From the NCBI GenBank assembly GCA_036346225.1, contig JARFIW010001491.1, positions 1,116,001-1,180,000 of the forward strand: a stretch of DNA of 64,000 nucleotides, written 5' to 3'. A program made the position numbers and the translations under genes. Of the stretch, positions 56,831 through 64,000 are shown piece by piece. The DNA comes from Platerodrilus igneus (Eukaryota; Arthropoda; Insecta; Coleoptera; Lycidae). Under the pieces are notes generated by a model. The model made no database searches, was not told where the DNA came from, and was given only the letters and a program-made list of their open reading frames with translations. Within the stretch, counting starts at the first letter, position 1; every line of letters begins with the position of its first letter.

Positions 56831-57958
56831 AAATCGATAACAGTCTGGAACGACATTAAAATTTCCTTTTCTGTGCACCAAGTCAAAGGTATGTTGTTTC
56901 AAACGTACAGCCGATCTTGCTAACTTTCCACTAGAATTCTGAATATTGTTTAGCCATAATAAAGAAAAATTATCTGTTACTACAGTAAACCGAGTTCCTT
57001 ACATTCAGGGTCGAAATTTTTCGATAGCAAAAATCACAGCAAGGAATTGTCTTTCGGTAACAGAATAATTCCGTTTCACTCTATTAAGAGTATTGCTGGC
57101 ATATAAAATAACATGCTCTACTCCATCTAAATTTTGAGTTAAAACAGCCCCGAGATCTGTATCGCTAGCATTAGTTAGCTTGCTTTGGATAGTTTTAAGT
57201 CGACGCTTCAGGTCGCACCGGTAAGCAGAGCTGACGACTGCTACCCGGTATTGCGGATCCCTCCTCTTTTACTTTCGCGTGTGTCTTGTTGATCGGACAT
57301 ACTCCAAATCAACGCTAGGGATACCTTTATTCAAACGCTATTTTTAGTTTTTGTTTCAGGTTATCAGATTTTCATTTAGGATGGATTAATTTTGAAGTTG
57401 GGTTTAATTTAAAGCACGTTATATTTTCGCGTTTAAACTTAATGTAGTGCCTTCGGGTGGAGCATTAGGGACGTGGCCGCAAGCATAGCGGTCCTTATTC
57501 AAATTATAATAGCATTACATTCTATAGTGAACTTAACCAAATAGTCAGGTTGCGACAACAAGTGAGCTGAAACTAAAGCTTGCTTTATCTGTAAAAACGC
57601 AGATTCAGCACGAGAGTGCCAAACAATATTTTGTCCTTTCTTCTTCTTCTTGACCAAATCATTAATAGGTGACAACGAAGAAAAATTTTGAATAAACCGC
57701 CGATACCACCGACACATACTAAGAAATCGTTTCACCACAGTAGTAGTCTTTGGACGGGAAAAATTTGCCATCGCTGATACCTTATCAGGGTCAGTACGGT
57801 GGGAATTAGAGCCCACAATATATCCAAAAAATTTTAACGATCTCTTAAAAAATTCACATTTGTTTAAATTTATTGTCAGGTTTGCTTCTTTGAGACGTTC
57901 TCTAACGTCTTCAAGAAGCTTCAAATGCTCGTCAAACGTAAATGAAGTCAATATCATA
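56831..57958 (-). pseudogene. pol: Ty3/Gypsy RT thumb and RNase H, split by a LINE fragment
   Basis: The frame 57975-57499 carries VFCLDDMILTSFTFDEHLK (the YxDD catalytic box as CLDD), a LNKCEFFKRSLKFFGYIVGS block and CRWYRRFIQNFSSLSPINDL. RNase H begins at about 57520 but is interrupted by the LINE copy at 57174-57509. It resumes as NASDTDLGAVLTQNLDGVEH and ASNTLNRVKRNYSVTERQFL, and ends with ARSAVRLKQHTFDLVHRKGN near 56900. Position and order match Ty3/Gypsy pol. Confidence 0.8.
57174..57509 (+). mobile_element. 5'-truncated copy of the I-group LINE (3' UTR only)
   Basis: 336 bp matching about 45803-46205, ending CAAATTATAA. It is flanked by TAGCATTA at 57166-57173 and 57510-57517, an 8-bp target duplication inside the RNase H codons of the host element. 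Shortened relative to the full copy in the T-rich middle. The 3' hairpin (GGCCGC at 57475-57480, GCGGTC at 57488-57493) is kept. Confidence 0.85.
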
Positions 57959-58919
57959 TCATCCAAGCAGAACACGAATGGTTCATAGCGAGCCCCAAAA
58001 ATACTATCAACAAGCCTTTGTTGGGTCTAAGCACTATTCCGTAAGCCAGACAGTACACGGGTGAATTAATACTGTCCTCTAGACACCTATACTCGTCACT
58101 AGACTTTTTCTTCACGAGGAGCACAGGAGAAGACCAAGAAGATCGACATGGTTCAATCACTGCCAGACGAAGCATTTCATCCAATTCCTGATTCAACTTA
58201 TCGCTCATATACGGCGACATAACGTACGGCTTCTTGCGAACTGGTTTGGCGTCTCCGGTATTAATAACCATCTCTATCTTACCAGTACGCCCTAATATAT
58301 TCTCGCTACTAATCTCATTAAATGGATCAATCATCGCTTGAGCTTGATTTCTCTGAACTGACGACAAGTCATCCATACCAAATAAATAATCGTTACAACT
58401 CAAGAGTACTACGGAGTGACCTACATAAGGGATGTTGTTACCTACCTCATTCTGTACAAACCAAGAATCATTTTTAAAGTCTGTTATCACACCAAATAAT
58501 TTTGCAAAGTCGCTTCCAAAAATAAATGCATGAGGTAACGAAGGTACAACTAACACATTTAAAACACGACACTCTGTTTCAATACGAAAAGGTAGATCAA
58601 CTGATTCTTCAACTAATTTTAACGATCCGTCTGCAGTGGACACTCCTTTCCGGTTGGATTTAAAAACAGTTAGATTCAACTTTTTAATTAATGGGATAGC
58701 AAAGGATCCGACAATAGAAGTAGTACAACCAGAATCTAATAAACCTGATATATCGTTATCAAGCAACTTCACTAATATATAAGGGCGATTATCATAAGAT
58801 CTTTTCTCAAATAAAGCACTAGTATTAGGTAAAACGTTATTCCTACAAAAATATTTGACAACAAGAAGCCATTCTGACCACTCATCTTTATTTAATAATT
58901 GATTTTTGTTACTCAACAT
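57954..58919 (-). pseudogene. pol: Ty3/Gypsy protease and start of RT, with RT core deletion
   Basis: A 321-codon frame. The protease has LLDSGCTTSIVGSFAIPLI (DSG catalytic triad) and FIFGSDFAKLFGV. The RT start has KPVRKKPYVMSPYMSDKLNQ, then ELDEMLRLAVIEP and SSWSSPVLLVKKKSSDEYR. After EYR the family continues with the VDYRxLN block, motif A with the first catalytic Asp, and the KTAF region. Here those are missing: only a few codons intervene before the sequence corresponding to FTRxPFGLxNAxxTFQRL (in another frame, with stops) and then the LDD box. About 60-70 codons of palm are therefore deleted. Confidence 0.8.
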
Positions 58920-58972
58920 AGTGGTAGCCTTTCGACTGGAAGCATGAAGTTGGCTATATAGCTTCTGCTTCT

Positions 58973-60314
58973 TTATTCATTTTTTGTACAAGATGGACAA
59001 GCAACCCGCGTCACTCCTCTGTGACCGCAACTAAAACAAAAGATTTTTCTAGGAGCTGTACAATTTCTAAACGAATGTCCTATCCTAGAACAATTCCAAC
59101 AGACAAGTTTATTTTTTGGTGAAGGGTTTGCAGAATCACTAGCAATAGGTACGGGGTTAGATGAATTAAGGACTTGAGGTTGACAAGTCTTATTCCTAAA
59201 AATACGGTTGCTAAATTTTGGAACACTTTCAGACGAAGCCGATTTATTATCTTTAAATTGAGGTTTATGATTGTAATTAGTTTGGTGGTTGCTACAAGAC
59301 ATGACAGAAACAACTTTTTCTTTAGAAGGAGATGCGTCTTCTAGTTTCCTACACAATTTGGCTAAAATAGTAATATTCTTTATATCGAGCAAAGCAAGAT
59401 GCTGAACAAATTCGGGTAACAAATTTTTTCTAACTATTCTAACCTTTGTGCTTTCAACGGAACTGACGGGTAGCCTATTAAACAAACTTTCCATATTTGC
59501 TATGTATAAAACCACAGATTCTTGTATCTTTTGAAAACGAGAATTGATGGTTTACCACACCATATCTTTAGGATGTGCTGGTAAAAAATCTTCTTTTAAC
59601 TTAACGACCAAAGAATTACAATCCCTTAACTGATTGCGGACGCATCGGTACCAAATGAGAGCACTACTGGTGAACAATTCAACCGATGAGTTGAATAACT
59701 CTTCTTCAGATACTTTACGGGATTGTGCAAGCTCTTTAATTCTTTCTAAAAATTGATATAATAGTTTAGGATCTTCAGAATATTTTATTGCCCAAGAGCC
59801 GATAGGGACTGATTGAGTAAGGTACGTAACAGAGAAAACAGGTACGTTAGTAGGAGCACTAGATATTGTACTTATATCATTTTGATTTGCAACAAAATCA
59901 TTGTTCGCCTTTTCATGAAGATCTGCCTCCATTACAAGAACTGTAGCTAGCGCTTCGTTTTTAAATAACATTGCTTCTTCGGAATTTTCTTTGGAAAGCT
60001 TCATACGTTTAATACGATCTAAAATATGTATTAACCTAGACTGTATTTTTTAAAAGAGGTTCATCTTGATATTCCGTTAAGACATTTTTTATCGATTTGA
60101 CACTCGATTCAACTTCCGGCTTTTCTGTATCGAAATCTACTATATACCCTGAAAGATTAGTCAAACATCCTAGTTTAACAGTTTCCTTTGCTAATATTCG
60201 AGCTAATGTTTTTATTTTGTCAGCGACTGTTCCAGTGTTCTCAATACTTCTAATATTCAACTCATAATCTAACTCATCTTTAAGTAAATGTACTATCTGA
60301 TATTTTTCTGCCAT
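58973..60314 (-). pseudogene. gag: Ty3/Gypsy gag with two zinc knuckles
   Basis: Three consecutive frames: 60314-60036 (MAEKYQIVHLLKDELDYELN...), 60004-59552 (QFLERIKELAQSRKVSEEEL and ALIWYRCVRNQLRDCNSLVV, the capsid hallmark WYR plus FxP near FLPAHP) and 59515-58973, which ends with CWNCSRIGHSFRNC (CCHC) and CFSCGHRGVTRVACPSC. The breaks near 60030 and 59545 are small shifts. Pol (58919) follows after a 50-bp gap. The start is about 360 bp downstream of the LTR in the minus sense. Confidence 0.8.
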
Positions 60315-60657
60315 TGTAAAAATTTACAAACGCTAACCAAATAAAATAATTTACAAAATTCTAACTTGGAAGTGTTATGATATCCGCTACAAGTATTTCA
60401 CTTTTCTTTACCAAAGTAATACATTCTGATCAAACTTTTCTTCAAGATTGTGTAAAATGTTACAAAAAAATCACATTGATGAGATCTAGCTTCACTAAAA
60501 TTAAACTGAAGTAACTTGGATACTCTACAGGCATAACAAAATTTCCCCTACAAATAATCAAGCAACACGTTGCATGGATCAGTGAGACACAAATATCTTT
60601 AAATCAAAACGAGGAAATCACTATGAACAAACAAAATCGAGTCAACCAAAATCGTGT
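60315..60657 (-). other. Leader of the minus-strand Ty3/Gypsy element
   Basis: Untranslated, between the primer-binding site and gag. No other signal seen. Confidence 0.6.
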
Positions 60658-60675
60658 CCCACGTTGCGGAGCCAG
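60657..60675 (-). promoter_or_regulatory. Primer-binding site of the minus-strand Ty3/Gypsy element
   Basis: The minus strand after the LTR reads CTGGCTCCGCAACGTGGGAC, a degraded form of the tRNA-Lys-type TGGCGCCCAACGTGGGGC seen next to the sister LTR at 37220. Confidence 0.6.
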
Positions 60676-63132
60676 TGTAATGTTAAATTATGTTTAATAA
60701 AGTTTTATTTAACAATTCGAGAATTCTTTTGTGATAATAACAAGCCCAGGGTAAAGTTAAAACGGAAAATGGCTTATAGAAAAAGAAAACTCTTGAAAGA
60801 CTTTTAGCTAACTGAGTTTTGACCCGCGGCCGCATGAGATTGGGTCAGTGGGTTTATTAAAATTGGAAAATAAAATAATGGACGCCACCTAAATTTCTAT
60901 ATCGCAACTGACTGAATCAGATTGCATAAAAGGAAAATTTAGAAACCTAAATTATCACCAGCCTATGTTAAATACAAAGTTTGATCATGATAAATATTTT
61001 ACTTACTCCTGTTCTTCTTCCATAATGGACTGTTGAAGTCCTAGGACTGTTCTGAAACATAAACACTAACAACAACGATACCATTTTTACCTTAAAATAC
61101 TGTATAAACACAAAATCTTTATTTTCAATTACTATATAGATTTATAGCAAGTGTAATTCTTCAAATACCTTGTCACCTTAGACGAAATTAATAATTACTC
61201 AATAATAGACTGAAGTCAAAAATAATTCTATATTCTTTTTAAACAGATTATGTACAATCATTAATGCAATTCAGTACAAACAAAATTCTCATTAGCCTAT
61301 GTTCTATATTTTACACATAGACCGCAAAACATTGAGTTCATAATTTAATTACTACTAAATCTTAATACAATTTCTGATTTTATGCAAAAATACTTTTTAA
61401 AGATTAATAGTCTGGAGTAGCGCTACGAAAGACTTCACATTTTTTTGATTACTCAACATTCAGAAAAATTATTAGATATTTTAATTTCTACTTAACCTTC
61501 ACCTTTCTGGTTTTAGGCTTTATTAACTGTACATCTTGACATGTAATGTAAACAAGGTACACAATATCATTGAAATTGAAGATTCAACTTGATTTTATAA
61601 TTAACATGTGACAATCACATATCTGGACAAAATACAATTTTTTGTAAAGCAGGTAAAGTTTAAGGATAATTTATGAACCTGAAGATATCACCTATAATAT
61701 AAAAATTGTTCTATAAAACATAAAGAGCACAAAATTTATGAAGAGGGTAATCCTTTTAACAAAGTACATCACAAAAATAATTTATGAAATAAATAGTTGA
61801 TTCCATTCTACACTATAAGGTAATTTATAACCTCTCTACAATAACATTCCTTCATTTATAAATTATTGATTCATCGTAAAAAGCAGTATCATCATAAAAA
61901 ATTAAACGGTCTTACCAAGCGACTCCAGATGACCTGCTAACCTTAAACCATACATCTGTCAACCAAACAATTTACTGTATTCCTAGATGCGGACGGGAAA
62001 ACCATCTTAGTTGAATGCAACAGCATCAATACAATCTCCGTTGAACAGTATTGGTATCTGACAAGTGTAAACCCGCCATAGGATCGCCTCAGATTCATAT
62101 ACAATCTTCATAGAACAACATTGGTATCTGACAAGTGTAAACCCGCCATAGGGTCGCCTCAGAACCATGTTAAAATCTACCAAAGAGGTAACTTAAATCA
62201 TAATGATTTTCCCCCTCAAAATAAATATAAAAAACGACTGCTTAAGCCTTTTAATAATGCAATCGCACACTTCTTTAATAACCATCCTCTCAATTGTATA
62301 AATAGAAACATGTTAAAAAATGTTTTCCAATTCCCAAGTTATTGAATTTATATAAAATTCACCAATAAAAATTAATCAGCTGATTTCACGTTAAGCGTAT
62401 TGGCTACCTAAAGAAAGTCGATTCCAGGTCGCAACACAAATTGTAGGCAATCATTCTTTTAAACTTTAAAAGTTTTTGCTTAGTGTACTCAAACCAAATA
62501 TTTCGAACATCAATAAATCAAAGTCACCTTCAATTTATGTCATAAATGTCAAACTTGAAGTTTTTATTATTTTGACAACGATCCTAGGTCATGGATCGAA
62601 ACGTAAATAAAGTTGATTTTAAAAACTATGAGTGGTTTAATTCCCAAAGAAGATTTAGAAGAATGCTAAACAAACCACAACAAACTTACAGGGAGTATTT
62701 ATTAGTATCAAAATTATTTTATTAGGTTCGATGAATTGAACCTAAGTTGCACTGTAATAAAATTTATTATAAATTTAGATTGATTTCATATTCAAACAAA
62801 CCGTTCCGAAGCTGAAATTATAACCAACATATGAGCCTTTGCTATCCATTGATATTCATTAAGGTATCAAACAACCTTTCTCTTTAAACAGAACATCATG
62901 ACTGCCTTACAACTTTTTATCACTTAACTTCTCTTTTTCCTTGCCTTCGCCAAGAAAACTTAATTTCTGGCGCTATTTTGAGTGTCTAGTCACAGCAAGC
63001 GATCTTTCACTTCTAAAGAAGTGACTGTGCTGCCACGAATGGACAACCGAACTAGAATACCTTCGATATTATCGTTAAGAAACTACGAGCACGTAAAAAT
63101 GGTTTGTAAATATGTTATCAGCTGGAACCACA
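60676..63132 (-). repeat. 5' LTR of the minus-strand Ty3/Gypsy element, with two inserts
   Basis: In the minus sense it starts TGTGGTTCCAGC at 63132 and ends AACATTACA at 60676. Aligned to the 690-bp LTR at 36529-37218 it is interrupted by a PLE fragment (62028-62706) and by about 1.08 kb (60863-61942) that the other LTR lacks. The latter has no coding frame and no recognised ends. It could be an insertion here or a deletion in the sister LTR. Confidence 0.75.
62028..62706 (+). mobile_element. PLE fragment (terminal region plus first codons) inside the LTR
   Basis: It matches 7503-8068 of the PLE plus-strand copy: two blocks with TATTGGTATCTGACAAGTGT (62049 and 62121), the terminal region and, at 62592, the start codon followed by about 38 codons (MDRNVNKVDFKNYEWFNSQR...), ending at 62706. 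It sits in the LTR between GCATC and ATCAAAATT, giving a possible 3-bp ATC duplication. The frame at 62121-62345 is noncoding terminal sequence. It is diverged from the cluster at 1-8068, so it is an independent insertion. Confidence 0.8.
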
Positions 63133-64000
63133 AAGTGTGGTGAGTTTTGTCACACCTTCAACATAACATTTTTGATTTCAATTCAAACAAAGATTTTTCT
63201 TTTCCGCAACATCAAATCTTTCTTGAGTCGATTTACTCAAGAAATCTTTGTTACGATTGGGTGAGAATTTGTACAAAGCAAACATTTTTTAGCTGTCACT
63301 GTGGACACGAAAGCACCACGAAAAAAAAGTTTGTTTCCCGTCGAATTCGAGGGAAGCTTATTAACGAAATTCTCAGTTTTTTATTTAATAGGAGTGTGAG
63401 TGAGAACCGTTGCTCCTTTCTGTGTTGACATTACCTCACTCAGCTCAAAAACTTTGCAAGTTTGTTCAACGAAAGATTTCAATTCTTCAAATTTGGGTAT
63501 TTCCGAAGAATTTTGGAGTTTAAAATGTTTTGCTGTATCGCTATCTAATTTTTGCAATAACCAGTGAACGGTAACTAAATCAAACCACTTCCGAAAATGC
63601 TTTTAAAGCACTCATATTTTCAACAAAAATATTCAAAAGAGATCTCAAGTTTTCGGAGTTTGGTGGCGTGACTTTATGGGTATTTTCCATATAGTTAAGA
63701 TGAGTCATCAAAACCAATCTTTTATTTTCATATCGATCAGTGATAATTTTCTGCGCAATAGGATAATTCTGGTTTGTAAATTTAAGTGTCGAATAAGATT
63801 TTTACTATTATGATTTAAACTCTCATTTTTCTACGGGCGAGATATCCAAACGCGTATCTACTAAATTACGAAATTAATTTATGAGCGATTCGAAATTTTC
63901 TAATTTTCCATCGAATTTTGGAAGTGAAATTGGATTATGACGGAGATTATGTGAGGGTTCAGCAATTGGCGGTTGAGGTACAATCAAGTGTTTAGTTTCA
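63133..64000 (-). pseudogene. BEL/Pao gag fragment, disrupted, runs off window
   Basis: Minus strand from 64000: PISLPKFDGKLENFESLIN is the start block of BEL/Pao gag (DUF1759), followed after shifts by NQNYPIAQKIITDRYENKRL, then LVTVHWLLQKLDSDTAKHFK and EELKSFVEQTCKVFEL, then a cysteine region starting KCLLCTNSHPI near 63285 and CLNCNQK-like residues near 63170, the usual BEL zinc-knuckle area. Several stops and shifts are present. The sequence ends at 63133 exactly where the LTR of the Ty3/Gypsy element begins, so that element probably inserted into this BEL copy. Confidence 0.7.

Noticed and set aside
1..64000. CRISPR array, rRNA genes or bacterial operon features
   Set aside because: No spacer-repeat structure of CRISPR type and no rRNA-like conserved segments seen; the element content is that of an animal genome.

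Overview
This window looks like transposon-dense, AT-rich intergenic DNA from an arthropod, most likely an insect. The basis is the mix of elements: a Penelope-like element, a piggyBac remnant, an errantivirus-type Gypsy element with LTR ends AGTTA...TAACT, a second Ty3/Gypsy element, a BEL/Pao gag, an I-group/R1-like LINE with RNase H, RTE-type and hAT remnants, and tRNA-derived SINEs. I found no convincing host gene, rRNA or functional tRNA. Almost every protein-like segment belongs to a mobile element and most are broken.

Layout. 1-8068: a Penelope-like element (PLE) cluster with two head-to-tail copies on the minus strand and one on the plus strand, facing head-to-head at about 4394. One copy carries a 0.7-kb insert with ~130-bp tandem repeats. 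8069-8984: the end of an LTR abutting the 3' half of a piggyBac transposase. 10130-11180: a diverged ~192-bp tandem array. 11181-17078: noncoding DNA with TA microsatellites, a 167-bp MITE and two SINE copies. 17079-24356: a minus-strand LTR element with gag, in which I see no pol and whose gag tail is built of a 13-residue repeat. 22080-28766: a 3.34-kb near-identical tandem duplication of part of this element plus flank, including an hAT-type remnant. 29081-33626: a ~4.5-kb inverted repeat centred on a TA microsatellite. 33675-35516: a candidate short-TIR element. 35900-36430: an RTE-type endonuclease remnant.

36529-63132 is a nest. A young errantivirus-like Gypsy element (37792-54215, minus strand, LTRs differing at about two positions, 4-bp target duplication CGCT) contains a 7.4-kb LINE (38778-46205, plus strand, 13-bp target duplication) inserted in env. 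It sits between two facing LTRs of another Ty3/Gypsy family, and a minus-strand gag-pol of that type lies at 55560-60314. That pol is split by a 5'-truncated copy of the same LINE (57174-57509), and its 5' LTR is split by a PLE fragment (62028-62706). The right edge (63133-64000) is BEL/Pao gag, which this element appears to have entered.

The genes do not form a host pathway. The biology is insertion order: BEL, then the LTR element, then PLE, LINE fragment and errantivirus insertions into it, then the LINE into the errantivirus. Many frame breaks are single-base changes in homopolymers, so some may be assembly errors rather than true decay.
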